Part shown: piece by piece, positions 52,201 to 61,400 of the stretch
How the letters are laid out: every line of letters starts with the position of its first letter
Position numbering within the stretch: position 1 is the stretch's first letter
Assembly (NCBI GenBank): GCA_963663365.2
Contig: CAXXIH010000008.1
Span: forward strand, 1,736,001 to 1,800,000
Origin: G963663365 sp963663365
Lineage (GTDB): Bacteria; Hinthialibacterota; Hinthialibacteria; Hinthialibacterales; G963663365
Length of the DNA stretch: 64,000 nt
Reading direction: 5' to 3'
The notes under the pieces: generated by a model
Seen by the model: the letters and a program-made list of their open reading frames with translations, nothing else
Database searches by the model: none
Told to the model about the DNA's origin: nothing
Made by a program: the position numbers and the translations under genes

Positions 52201-54075
52201 TTGTTGTGTTAACGATGCAATTCCACTTTGTACACCGGCTTTGGTGGCTTCTTGAGTGAAGCCTTTCTCTTCTCCTCCTACCAAACCCCAAAGATCAATA
52301 AGCGCCAAGACAAGATTGACAGCGGTCGCATGGTTGGAGAGTTTTTTACCATCCTCCATCGCCTGAATTGCCTGGTGATCCCATCCCTGAGTATCACGAA
52401 ACGAGCCACTGAACATACGCAGGAAGAAGACGGCATCTTCATCTTGGGGTAGAGATAAAGTCTCATCGCCCATGGATGCCCAATCGAGCGAAGCGCCCAA
52501 AGCCGCATCCAAACCGGCTCCGAAGATATCGATTTTGGCAGTCCAAAGATTGGCGGGTACAAGCGTCGAGACCTGATATCCTGTATGGGGATAGCCATTA
52601 CTACGGATTTGTGTAAAGGGTGTATTTATTCCTTGCGGAAGACCGGCCGGGTCGATCTTGAACAACGTTGCGATCCAATCGAGCGGGCTATAACCATTAT
52701 CCAAATGGACATCGATGCCTCCGCTCTCTTGATCAAAACGTGCGTTAAGGAAATTGTTATCCGCTCCGTAGATTTTGATAGTTCTTTCCGTGTCCTCAGC
52801 AGTGGTTGAACGTTTGTATATGTTTTGATTATCGCCGGTCTCTATCGATGAATATCCCAATCCGCCAAATGCGCCAAATGGAGCGGATCGAAATACTCCT
52901 AAAGACTGGATGGTTGCTGCCTGGGAATTGGATTTCCCCATTGTTGTGCCATCCAAGGAAAATACCAGCCCCGATGGCAGCGCTTCGAGTACGGCCGCCA
53001 CAGCATTTTCCCATGCGGACCGGACAGCGGCGTCATTCAACCCATCGGCACCTTCCGGATAGCGTTGGTCGATAACATCGGCAAGCGCCTGGATTTCAGA
53101 CAGGCCATCCATAACCTGCATTAACGCAACTGCGGCGGATGGACTCCTGGTCATAAGAAAAGGATGCAAATAGACCAAAGCCCGTGCCGTAGACTCTGCA
53201 TCAACATGAGCGGGATTGGCAGCGGTACCATACGCAGCGTTCATTTTGTTTTTTGCGCTGCCGCCGGTTCCAGGCAAATTCAAAGCAAGATAGACATGAT
53301 TGCCTTCACCTTTGGGAACGGCTCCAATCAGACTGGGTTGATTGTCAGGAACAGAGAGTGTGAAGTTTCCATCCGCTCCCTCAACTTCCGTCTCGCCTTC
53401 CGCATTGGCAACCACAAAATCCTGGGGGTTGAGCCCTTCTCCCAAATCAAGCTGTCCGACAAGTTCCATCGTTACCCGAAATGCAGCAGCGGTTTCGGCA
53501 ATTCCACCCGGCGTCTGAATGCGGATATGAGCCGTTGAAGCGCCTTCGGGAACTTCCGTAACCAATCGGCTTGAGGTCAGTTCGAGAATCGGCGCGGGAA
53601 CATCGCCAAAGAGTACTTGATTCTCGGCCTGTAGATCGCGCAGAAAACGTTGACCGATGATCGTAACGCGTGTCCCTACAGCCCCGCTTGGAGGGGAGAA
53701 ACTTTCAATAGCAGGACCGGAATTGGCAAAATCACCATTCAATTCACCTTCGGCCAACAGGCCAACGCTATATTCAAGAATCTTCTGAACATCATCGCGG
53801 TTAATCTCACCATCGCCGACCAGACGTCCACCAATACCCGGCAATGGATCTACATCGCCCCGGCTGATTTCTTCATCGCTAAGCGTTTCAAGACCTTCGA
53901 TTCCGCGCATTAGTTTCAGCGCGTCACGGCCATCGATAATTCCATCGAGATTGATATCACCACGCAACGATGATTCTTGCGCTTGAGCGCCTGCAACCAC
54001 AAAAAGAAGAAAAAACAGAACACCTAAGGCAAATTCTTTCAGTTGGAATCGGTTCGAATCGATCTTGAGCAGCAT
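46294..54075 (-). CDS. Giant secreted protein with dockerin and cohesin-like domains
   Basis: 2593 residues; signal peptide (FALGVLFFLLFVVAGAQA). Residues 38-105 are a type I dockerin with two calcium F-hand units (GDINLDGIIDGRDALKLMRG; GDGEINRDDVQKILEYSVG). IPT/TIG domains follow at about 121-200, 748-840, 850-940 and 940-1025, with an unassigned region between the first and second. A long right-handed beta-helix spans about 1190-1940 (EISGGSQWNYIKSV-type coils). TolB/PD40 propeller blades (PAWSPDGSYIAFVSDRDGNE) surround a jelly-roll-like insert (about 2010-2400). The last domain (about 2441-2580) reads like a cohesin: GNTVSLAVHLSDAVSLGNLA, FELDFDGTTFELL, MELVFLVKNLA. Dockerin-cohesin binding is established between separate proteins; both ends on one chain is unusual. 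ATG with AGGAG eight bases upstream. Confidence 0.85.
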   Translation of the reverse strand: MLLKIDSNRFQLKEFALGVLFFLLFVVAGAQAQESSLRGDINLDGIIDGRDALKLMRGIEGLETLSDEEISRGDVDPLPGIGGRLVGDGEINRDDVQKILEYSVGLLAEGELNGDFANSGPAIESFSPPSGAVGTRVTIIGQRFLRDLQAENQVLFGDVPAPILELTSSRLVTEVPEGASTAHIRIQTPGGIAETAAAFRVTMELVGQLDLGEGLNPQDFVVANAEGETEVEGADGNFTLSVPDNQPSLIGAVPKGEGNHVYLALNLPGTGGSAKNKMNAAYGTAANPAHVDAESTARALVYLHPFLMTRSPSAAVALMQVMDGLSEIQALADVIDQRYPEGADGLNDAAVRSAWENAVAAVLEALPSGLVFSLDGTTMGKSNSQAATIQSLGVFRSAPFGAFGGLGYSSIETGDNQNIYKRSTTAEDTERTIKIYGADNNFLNARFDQESGGIDVHLDNGYSPLDWIATLFKIDPAGLPQGINTPFTQIRSNGYPHTGYQVSTLVPANLWTAKIDIFGAGLDAALGASLDWASMGDETLSLPQDEDAVFFLRMFSGSFRDTQGWDHQAIQAMEDGKKLSNHATAVNLVLALIDLWGLVGGEEKGFTQEATKAGVQSGIASLTQQTAGQNLSDVSSRQAVEILVNVLIEAGKGVMSVAVDEGISAAQEKLQGTLLSALKNANAITAVLGKVSSVGRIGERLAGLMGYLLNPLDLELSPGPTPLETMIVLVGDPFSPKITGFEPNRAIEGGTVKILGERFAATASDNTVSFNSVKAEVLGVNADRTELEVKVPQGVLASYSSSYSASVYVNTPAAQSRVQSPQQFTILGGPVITEIEPAWGYHPTDTFEGNEITIRGNRLAALSGGTPFRVYFADFPAEVISNTSSKIVARVPDVPAQVYDVSVYNPDLDVRSLPVQFNVKGKPVITKSEPASAHPGQFITIHGKHLNEAYFSVDGLSVFPNNQSDTFAVLQLPETETEEDFKIIASNSAGESEEFTVTYLEGYSLDQGFSVTVYALNSGIEFDGTLTLDEALAVARGDFNPFTTSWDDENLESIHHYHETKTEDDLFIWVEGTVVTNSKGTSPENEYHKHYRVDHYINGSVSEPYLTYAENLDQSSSNMEEGDYFHFYSMPDEFDWAAYDGSQFSDFIHCGYEDTYAVEDFSLETNDVFEMSEFATLTAETCTKGLANGSQAAFGGFQCPDPLLINANSAYIEAGEFSGSLSDAIIVRGDDNRIGAAVSIENAAGDGLLLQDCVGALVENITIRNCGGSGLHIDGGSGNQITGVYSENDDHGIEISGGSQWNYIKSVRCQDNEGDGIYIDGQSYKNTIQYCEVLGNRNGITVKGSENIIDLNYVSGNANYGFLLDGTDAQLNQCTYVTAGYHGIDENETPYLGNTNDGIRIQNGASENTLSNCSCYSNGGNGISLSGASTSSNTLLECTVGDTNSEYPDNSNSGFGIVIEGAPGTYIEDCVMALNGDGGIRVVDVEGSADEDSSITLSRLSFGYSVNVVGAPYRNSYALDGVSGTALHLENCSGVLFEDAYINGYDTGVYLLGTSGSTIESAYCYDAAEYGLNSESSAEDFVQLEVRGAGIAGMRWSGAQGTEIVGAYVVENQNDGVVLENCSNVTVRNMTLGQTGGGNGGYGLRVTSCLNTNLLGLSVYSNGSDGILLEQNSDNTLIEATSCGSNQGAGIRMHDVEGVSYRGSIEGEYTYSTSQVYSNMEGGVLIQDCVDVRIGEIDRYTDFYPNEGGGVIISGENTEDVSIVSTTFYDNPENTIYVQGGTNIQIGGSSPREGNYLGTGTGTGIRAEGEVQELLISNNTIGDPAASNTYYVFGQGIVLDDSITKVRIHANLIQRCEENGIWLTGGAHGNVITHNQIRQNGGHGILVEGTSTNQNQISRNSITEHEGSGIRLAGGNGQIEAPVIREIGWGGYNISGTVDNAPQGSLIEVYADANDEGEVLVGSCPVFGNNFYVSGSIPHGYNLHATVIHTDGNTSEFGPTVESPTRVDSFVFTSEEDENKDVFVKWMTQASTIRLTSDPANDYDPVLSEDQANILFTSERSGNPDLWIMRSDGEYPVQYTFTSEAEYSPDWHGATGNVALVSEQDGNPEIYTMMVDPDEEIGELSRSSDTVAGSYSTVAGNAIAVQFGAAKGSLTELKVYIQSAPTAFDWKIFAFESGFPRGTPLAEGTAVPQEAGWFSIDTGGMTVDTDYIVAVYFLEDNAPQLGQASDGDWFSVWSYYASSGNWAQEFFLPVMIHAVISPPVPVRITENAANDIDPCWSPDAQQIAFASDRGGNFDIWIMDADGGNLHQLTDGNGSNTKPAWSPDGSYIAFVSDRDGNEEIYVIGTNGAGLSRLTELDSSETDPAWSRDSSYVFYSSDADSGYEIYMRKPGQASGRRVTYSLGDSTQPNAGSHSTGTTMGKAALAAVTQSQPQLKRKTSGILGVNIDSASTDPGNTVSLAVHLSDAVSLGNLAFELDFDGTTFELLEPSLDDFGSGNGELYAMNPELFPWEGGSMYFNWIGAYGLTGFTDVMELVFLVKNLATEGDYPIDFKTFVAYDTGLNYMDVAWEGGIIHVEGDGTDVSSWMLYTLE

Positions 54076-54507
54076 GCGAGATACTCCTTTTCAATAAGTA
54101 GATACAGAATTACAAAAACAATGCGGTGCTTGATATTTGCATGAAGGGCCGCCGAACACTTTCAATGCAATGATTCGGGCCTAACAAAGCAACTCCGCTT
54201 CGCCTACACCCTGAACCAGGGATTGTCAGATTATCCCCCTTGTCTTAAGAACTGACAAGCGCCTTTTTTCTGAACAGGTGATTAATTTGTAAAAAAATAT
54301 GACATCTGCTACCGCTCAGTGTCAGCCGTTACTGATTCTCCGGGTTATCGGAAGTGCCCATCCAACTACACAGATGGAAGTTTGAAGAGGGGCCGGCTTT
54401 TCTCCCCCCAAATTAATTCCGGCGCCGCCCATGCAAAAAGGCTCTTTAAACAGCAAATCCCCCGCTATCGGCTCGGTTGCTTCATCACGACTAAAGTCCG
54501 CGATTGT
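54076..54507. other. Gap with small hairpins
   Basis: Upstream of the giant gene on the minus strand. CCCTG/CAGGG (54209-54221) and CTTGTC/GACAAG (54239-54259) are short hairpins that may belong to its 5' leader or to the end of the LytTR regulator transcript. No gene recognised. Confidence 0.4.
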
Positions 54508-55281
54508 TTAGAAATAGTTGCCGATTCGTTTGTTCATCTTTTCGCGATATCGGCGGCTCATAACCAGACTTTCGCCGTTATCAAGATGTACGACATAATC
54601 ATTCCCGATATTGGGCTGCATCTCTTTAATGCGGTCGACATTAACGATGCACGAACGATGAATACGGAGGAATTTTTGGGGATTCAATCTATCCTCTAAA
54701 TTTCTCATCGTCTCCCGCATAAGATGCGTATCACTCCCTACATGTATCGCAACATAATTGCCCTGCGCTTCAATCCAGTCGATTTCTTCCAGTTTAACAA
54801 AAAAGATGCGCCGTGTGGTTTTGATAACCAATCTTTCAACGAATCTTCTTTCCATACGATAGTCATCTAAGGCCCCCCTGAGTCCATTCTGATGATTGTC
54901 GTTTGAATGGTTTTGTATCTGCGTCACAGCACGATCCAGCGCTGCAAAAAAACGCTTTTCGCTGAATGGTTTAAGCAAATAATCAAGAGCATTCTTTTCA
55001 AAGGCTTGTATGGCATAGCAATCATAAGCCGTCACAAGGATCAAGGCCGGCATATTGTCCAAACCAATGGCATCGATCAACGCAAAACCATCCAGTTCAG
55101 GCATTTGGATATCAAGGAAAACAAGATCAGGGTTTTGTTTTCGAATCGCCTCATAGGCCTCAAGGCCGTTTGCACTCTCTCCGCAAATCTCAAAGTCACT
55201 GCGCTTTTCTAATAAGGAGCGGATCTTTTCGCGTGACAGAGTTTCATCATCGACAATTAAGGCACGTAATTTCTGGTTCAT
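54508..55281 (-). CDS. LytTR-family response regulator
   Basis: 257 residues. Receiver domain (1-125) with acidic pocket Asp11/Asp12 (ALIVDDETLSREKI), phospho-acceptor Asp57 in LVFLDIQMPELDG and the conserved Lys in DYLLKPFSEKRF. The C-terminal LytTR DNA-binding domain (about 150-257) shows IDWIEAQGNYVAIHVG, FLRIHRSCIVNVDRI and VMSRRYREKM. It would be phosphorylated by the LytS-like kinase encoded immediately upstream, whose gene it overlaps by 35 bases. LytTR regulators commonly control surface polysaccharide, autolysis or exported factors. ATG with GAGGA upstream. Target promoters not identified here. Confidence 0.93.
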   Translation of the reverse strand: MNQKLRALIVDDETLSREKIRSLLEKRSDFEICGESANGLEAYEAIRKQNPDLVFLDIQMPELDGFALIDAIGLDNMPALILVTAYDCYAIQAFEKNALDYLLKPFSEKRFFAALDRAVTQIQNHSNDNHQNGLRGALDDYRMERRFVERLVIKTTRRIFFVKLEEIDWIEAQGNYVAIHVGSDTHLMRETMRNLEDRLNPQKFLRIHRSCIVNVDRIKEMQPNIGNDYVVHLDNGESLVMSRRYREKMNKRIGNYF

Positions 55282-56401
55282 GGCACGATTCCTCGACTTG
55301 ATTCAACGTAAGCGGTAAGCGAATGCGAACGGTTGTTCCCTTATTATCGGGACTTGCAAATTCGAGACAGAAATCCGAACCGTATAGATGGCTCAAACGT
55401 TTTCTCGTCGTCGAAATTCCAATTCCTTCATGAATAGGACGCTTGTTTTTGACTTGCATCCCGGGCCCGTTATCTTTAACAATTATTTCCAGGTCCTTGC
55501 CCACAATCCGGGCCCGGACCGACAGAATCCCTTGTGATGATTTTTGAGAGATTCCGTGACGTACAGAGTTCTCAACCAACGGCTGCAAAAGCATATAGGG
55601 CACAAGGGAGTTTTCGATCTCTTTATCAATATCGAACACAACCGCCAGCCGGTCCTGATAGCGGATGATCTCGATATCCAAATAACAGATAAGAAAGTCT
55701 ATTTCCTCTTTTAACGGGATGAGCTGGACATCATCATGATTCAATGTATAGCGAAGCATATCGCTAAGTTTGGCAAGCATTTCATCGGCGGCATCAACAT
55801 TTTGACGTAAGAGCGACGAGATGGAGTTAAGCGTATTGAATAAAAAATGCGGCTGGATCTGCATTTGAAGAGCTTGGAGCTGCGCACGCGCCAAATGAGT
55901 CTCCAGCCGCGAAGAGGTAAGTTCCCGTTCTTTTAATTGCCGGTTGTATTGAATGATATAGATCACAGAAACAATGATCCAATAGACAAGAAAAAGGACC
56001 AGGACTTTTGGAGAAAACAAGCCATGATTAAGCGTATCTCCGAAATCCATCTCCGGCGCAAATTCAGGTCCTCTTGGCATGGGCATGGAATCGCCGAGCA
56101 GGAAGTGAATAATGAGCGCATCGACAAATTGTTTCATCATCACAACCGACACAGAGAGAACGATATTGATGGGAATATCGGTAAGCAGATGTCCGGAACG
56201 TATGGGGTATCTTTTGACAATCCAATAAATTAGAGGAGTGAAAGCCGCCCAAAGATACCAATCGGACAGAACCATCAACAAAAAATTGAAAAAAGGCTCT
56301 CTGGCACCATGAAACGTGTCGAATATATGAAAATAAACAGAAGATAGGACGGCGATCGAGGTATAAACGCCTACTATAATCAGTGTTTTGCGAACATACA
56401 T
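55247..56401 (-). CDS. LytS/YehU-type sensor histidine kinase
   Basis: 384 residues. Four transmembrane helices in the first 151 residues (about 5-24, 42-62, 74-102, 132-151), a short coiled linker, then the His_kinase domain with the phospho-acceptor in QMQIQPHFLFNTLNSI (His185) and the ATPase box VKDNGPGM plus GIGISTTRKRL. There is no separate ligand-binding domain, so it probably senses the membrane state or a ligand through its helices. It overlaps the LytTR regulator gene by 35 bases, a tightly coupled pair. ATG with GGAAAAG close upstream. Confidence 0.92.
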   Translation of the reverse strand: MYVRKTLIIVGVYTSIAVLSSVYFHIFDTFHGAREPFFNFLLMVLSDWYLWAAFTPLIYWIVKRYPIRSGHLLTDIPINIVLSVSVVMMKQFVDALIIHFLLGDSMPMPRGPEFAPEMDFGDTLNHGLFSPKVLVLFLVYWIIVSVIYIIQYNRQLKERELTSSRLETHLARAQLQALQMQIQPHFLFNTLNSISSLLRQNVDAADEMLAKLSDMLRYTLNHDDVQLIPLKEEIDFLICYLDIEIIRYQDRLAVVFDIDKEIENSLVPYMLLQPLVENSVRHGISQKSSQGILSVRARIVGKDLEIIVKDNGPGMQVKNKRPIHEGIGISTTRKRLSHLYGSDFCLEFASPDNKGTTVRIRLPLTLNQVEESCHEPEITCLNCR

Positions 56402-57106
56402 AACTTTTCCGAATTACACCTATACAATCATCGTATTGGCGGCCCGATTCATGCTTTTCCCCCACATTCTGCAAGAAGCGCGCCCAATTGTTGTTGACGG
56501 TTTAGATACAAATCCTCAGCTCTTGTTGAACTTTGGAAAACGCAGTCATTCCATACAGCTTTAACGCTAGGCCGGTACAACATATTGAGGAGACGACCGG
56601 CTTTGCTTCCCCATTCGGGACATTGCTCTTGGACGTAACGGTGTGTCCCGGTTTTCTTTAGGGGCGCTCAGTTCTCTCTATTCTCTGCGCTCTGATGTAT
56701 TGACAACGGGTAGGATCAGATTCAAGTAATAATTCCACGATCCTATACACTAATACGTTCAGCGGCAGATTCTATTTTCCTGAAGTGATAAGCGGATATT
56801 TAAAGGTGTAAGCGGTGAATGGGCGGGATAGAGGGAACGGCATCGGATTTTGCGGTATAACCCCAGAATTATCAGATTCATAAGGCACAATTCGAGGCAA
56901 ATAAATAAGCCGCCTAACCGCCTGAATCCAAGATACAAAATCCACAACCGGTTCTATGGAAGTTCAATCGCTTAATCTTGTTTGTGTTAAGCGTATTAAA
57001 CAAAGATACTCAGATCTTTGCGGGAAACCTGCACGTCATCCCGCACAAAGGCAATTGTTAAAACCCCGCCCATAATTCCGCACACAATCCGCTCTCAGCA
57101 TAAAGT
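56402..57106. other. Gap with no supported gene
   Basis: Several short frames, none with a family or ribosome site. Nothing structural recognised before the inverted repeat at 57107. Confidence 0.4.
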
Positions 57107-57176
57107 TGAGCGTAACAATCCCCTTAATCAGCAACAGCAGCTGCCAACCAATCACCCTCGGGAATTGTTACGCTCA
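57107..57176. repeat. 13-bp inverted repeat just past the EF-hand gene
   Basis: TGAGCGTAACAAT (57107-57119) and ATTGTTACGCTCA (57164-57176) are exact complements, extended inward by CCC/GGG with one bulge, around a 38-44 base loop. It begins five bases after the gene's stop on the minus strand. No T-run follows, so it may be a 3' mRNA structure or a small element end rather than a classic terminator. Confidence 0.6.
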
Positions 57177-57180
57177 TTCT

Positions 57181-57771
57181 TCAGGCACTCAGGTTCACAA
57201 ACATGGCACTCATCCATGAAGCTGAACTGGCTGTCGTTGCGGTTCCATATTGTGAATAAGAACCATCGAGCGAGGCACCCTGGTATTGCTCGATTAGTTC
57301 TGCCAATTGGTCCATATCAACTTCGCCATCTTCTTGGACAATGCCTTCGGCCGCTTCACCAAACACTTCTATGAGTTTGGATTCGAGGTCTGTTGAACCT
57401 GTCTGACTTTCAGAAGAATCTCCGCTGGGGGGCGGCCCGGGAGGAGGCCCTGGGGGCATCCCAGACATTTCGGGGGGTGGCCCCGGAGGCGGTCCCTGCT
57501 CTGCAGCGCCAACTTCACTAAGAATTTCTTCCAACTTTTCAAAATCGACACTGCCGTCTTCACCAAACGCTTCATTTACAGAATCGCCAAACCGTTCCTG
57601 CAAAATTTCTTGCAGTTTCGCGACATCCATATCGCCGGAATTAACAGCCTCTTCCATCTTTGCAAGACGCTGCTCCAACATGGCTTGGAAATCTGCAGAT
57701 TGCGCCCCATCGCGGGATGTTGTTTGGTACGCTGCTGAACTCCCAGCATACTGCACTGAACCTACATTCAT
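57181..57771 (-). CDS. EF-hand-like acidic protein with polyproline linker
   Basis: 196 residues, no signal peptide or membrane segment, family not recognised. Two similar acidic helix-loop-helix units, VNEAFGEDGSVDFEKLEEIL (about 65-85) and EGIVQEDGEVDMDQLAELIE (about 150-170), resemble EF-hands with degenerate calcium loops. A third related stretch, SGDMDVAKLQEIL, precedes them. Between them lies a Gly/Pro linker with several PPGPPP runs (about 95-115). The N- and C-terminal parts are Ser/Ala/Tyr-rich. The ATG at 57771 has an ideal AGGAGGTGA ribosome site at optimal spacing, the best in the window, suggesting strong translation; the TTG-started longer frame is discarded. Role unknown; possibly export by a non-Sec route. 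Confidence 0.75.
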   Translation of the reverse strand: MNVGSVQYAGSSAAYQTTSRDGAQSADFQAMLEQRLAKMEEAVNSGDMDVAKLQEILQERFGDSVNEAFGEDGSVDFEKLEEILSEVGAAEQGPPPGPPPEMSGMPPGPPPGPPPSGDSSESQTGSTDLESKLIEVFGEAAEGIVQEDGEVDMDQLAELIEQYQGASLDGSYSQYGTATTASSASWMSAMFVNLSA

Positions 57772-58493
57772 ATCTTCACCTCCTTTCGGCAATAAAGTGG
57801 AGAGCAAATTGTATGCCTGACTTCATGGCACACGGTTTTCAATTGCCGTTCTTTGTTTTGTACTATGATGTTGCGCATAAAATTCATGAGGTATAAAAAC
57901 TTCTTTATGCAACAAGCAAAATCAATCAAGGAAAAATATTCCTTAGATTGAAATCCTTACCTTTCGAATCGTCTCGAAACGAATCATTAGCTTACGATAT
58001 TGTGCGTTGGATTTTTGAAGCAGCATTTATGCACCGAAAACGTGTTGATACTTTCTACCCGTAACTATCGTCAGGCATTTAGGCGGGTTAACGATTATGT
58101 GACAAGAGGTTCGTTGTTGTGATGGAGAGGGTTCTTTATACGATCAAGAACTCAATTGAAAAGCCGGACTACATTCGGTATGTGTCAAAGAGTTCAGCGG
58201 AGATTTGCAGAGAACGATTGTTTTTGAAAGGCCCGTTCTTGCTTTTTATCCTCAATTACCGCTTGTCCCTGTTATCGGCCTATCCAAAGACTCATTGAAC
58301 ATATTGCCATAAACGCAATTATAATGGGGCAAACGGAATATCTTCGTGACAAGCGGAAGGGGGAAAAAGTTGCACGGCAAGCGGGTCTTTCCTCACTCCT
58401 AATATATCCACATGAAGCAATTACAAAGGCCTTATATGGGTTCAGCCAATTTGAATTAAACTCGGCTGTTTTCCGAATTCATAGCAGGTACAA
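57772..58493. other. Long gap with no supported gene
   Basis: An 85-codon plus-strand frame at 58324-58581 runs into the antisense of the glycosidase gene and has no family support. No RNA or strong promoter was recognised. Confidence 0.4.
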
Positions 58494-61400
58494 TCACTTC
58501 GCCAGGGATTTGATGCAGTCCATCATTTCGTTTCGGAATTGTTCGACAGTCGCATCGTTATTGGAGGCATCCAGCATATAACGAGCCACACCCAGTTGAG
58601 CCTCCTTTAGAGTCTGTCGTGAGAGTTCATCCACGGTGCCATTGAGCAACGCCCGGATTTGTTTTTTGATAGAAGCAGGGATCGCCGGATCATCGAGTTT
58701 ATTTCGTAGCGCCGTCAGAATACGGACATCTTCCATGCTTTCGCGCACGGCTTCCCAACGGCGCGAAGAAGTACTCGTGCCATCTTCATTCACATAAACC
58801 AAGGCATATTCGAATCCGACAGGCCCCCACAACGATTCCCCAACGTTATAACACCAATACCCAATTCCGTCCGTACCGAAATTGAATCCATGCACTGCCT
58901 GCATGCGATACTGGGCGACGACATTGATTGTTTTTGTATTCGCACCGATAGGCCGGGCATAAGCATACCCGCAATCATACGACCAAAGGATTTTCCCGCT
59001 TTTTCTTATAAATTCCATTTCGGGTGTATCTTCAGCGAACATGTAAAATGACGGACACCAGATTGAGGCAACTTCATTGAGCGCTTCAAACATGGCCAAA
59101 TCTCCGCCGCCATTCACATAAAACTGGAGGCTAGGCCGAGCCTTAAGCCCCTGACGGGCGAAGAGAATGTAGTGATTGACCGTATCCCAACCATGACCGC
59201 CCGGTTCATCATGCGGATAGAGCGCAACACAATCTTCGGTAATCCCTTTTGACTCCATATGTTTCATTACTTGATCAAAGTAATCGGCCAAACGCGGTAC
59301 ATAGGCCTCAGACTCCATGGGAACACCCAAATTGGGAATGCCATTCATTAAAAGAAAGACATCGTACCCCGCAAACGGCGCGATGAATTTGTCCAGCGTT
59401 GTGAAGTCGATCTTTAACTGCGGCGAATCACCCTCACCAACGGCCACCGGGGGTAATCCGGCGGTAAAAACATTTCCGCCATGGGCCAATAGATCGTTGA
59501 CTGCGTCATCGTTATAACTCGCCCAGCAACACAAGCGCATCACATCGGGTCCGGCCATGGCAAAAGGAAGAACTTCAAGTGCGATTGCGGCTTCGATCCG
59601 ATCCGCACCCAAATCAAAAACGACATCCACCTTGTGCATCCCCGCTTGGACATTACTCAGATCGATATCGAACCAGACTTCCCGTGTCTCAAGCGGTGGA
59701 ATTGTAAGTTTTCCGCCTTCGAGCGAAACAATTGGATCCCACGCGAATGTTCCCAGGTTGGTCGGCACCTGTTTAACTTCATAAGCCGTAACGGCAGGGC
59801 CGCCGGATTGAGTTTTGGAATGCACGGCAACCCGGACCGGATCGAGAGTGACATTCAGCAGTTTGATAGATACAGGCTCGTGTTCGCCCGGTACACAACG
59901 GCGCGAAATCTCAAGAGGAATTTTCACATCTTCCGGCAGCTGCAGTTCCACATCGCGGTTTTCCCACATCGTGCCTTCAAAAGCCACAACTTTGCTGTCC
60001 GGAGCATTTTTTAAAATTGATGTTGCTGTATCGGCCAATGCCAATGCCCGTTTGGCGCGGCTGTTCAACGCGGCCGTGCGGGAAAAAAGATTTTCGCAAA
60101 ACGATGGCGGCGAACCGGGAGCCGCATCTTGGAGGCTTTCGAGTGCTTGGGCTTCTTTCTCGATGGCACGAGCCTCCCGAAGCATGACAGCCTTAAGCCC
60201 TCGATCATTTGTGGAGACTTCGGAATCACCGATAATTTCTTGCAGCGCGAGTACGGCACGCTTGGCTAATGCTTGGTCATTTCGATAAGGATGAAGTGTG
60301 ATTTCACGCGAGCCGCTTACAAGTGTTGAGCCGACAGCATCTTTTAACATCCATTCGAAGCGATAAACGCCCGGCGCGGTAACGGTAATGGGAATTTTCA
60401 ACAATCCTTTTTTGCCTACGATTTGGCCGACCGCAACTTGACGCGAGCCATCCGGGCAACCACAAGATGCTTGGGCTTTTAAAATTTCATCACCGGCCAT
60501 GGGATTCGATATTTGGAAGGTAATATCATCACCGGATACGATGCGGTCCCATTCCAAGTTTTCGGGAGTCATGCGGACTTCATCTGTGCCGGATAAACCG
60601 AACCAGGTTCCTGTCAGATGATTATCCGCTCGGTAGGTGCGCCATTGTGCAGCCGTATCCACCGGTGCGGGAACACCAAAGCAAAACATCATTCCCGACT
60701 CGCCGCCGGTTACTGCGAATTCGAGCCCGGGACGCTCACGGACAATATCCCCGAAAGCCGCGGTCATATTGATTGTTCGGTTGTTGAATTGATGGCTGAA
60801 AACAATTTCACCGGCCCCATTAAAAACCAAAAGATTGCCACGCTGTGTGGAGAGCATGTATTCCAGCGTTCCATCGCCATCCAGATCGATAATGGCTCCG
60901 GGCGCAAGACTGCGGCCTTGTGTGTCGATGTCCCAAAGCACACGGCCATCCTCATTCAACCGATAAACAACGCCGAGTTCAGTGACAAGAAATAAATCGG
61001 CCCGGCCATCGGCATCGAAATCCCCAACCGAAAGAGTCGAAGCGACAGAACCGCGTACCGTCCGCTCCCAAAGCAAGTGGCCTTCGGTATTCAAGCAATA
61101 AATTCGCCCTGCGCTGGAACCACTGGCAATACACGTTTGGCCCGCCGAATCGGCAAAGATAACGGGTGAACAGATTGCCCAGAATTGAGCCTCACTGCCC
61201 ATATCAAATTCCCACACGGTGTTGCCGGAGGCATCCAAAGCAATAATCTTCCCTTTGCCGGTGGCGATTACAATCTCAAGCGATCCATCGTTATCAAGAT
61301 CGGCGACTGCGGGACATGAACATGCGCCTTCCAATTGCACATTCCATTTTTCTTTGCCATTCATTGCATCCAAAACGCGCAACATGCCTCCTTGCTCGCC

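Noticed and set aside
56759..56947. 62-codon minus-strand ORF
   Set aside because: No family, no ribosome site; typical random frame in a long gap.
58324..58581. 85-codon plus-strand ORF
   Set aside because: Its 3' third is antisense to the glycosidase gene, and it has no family support.
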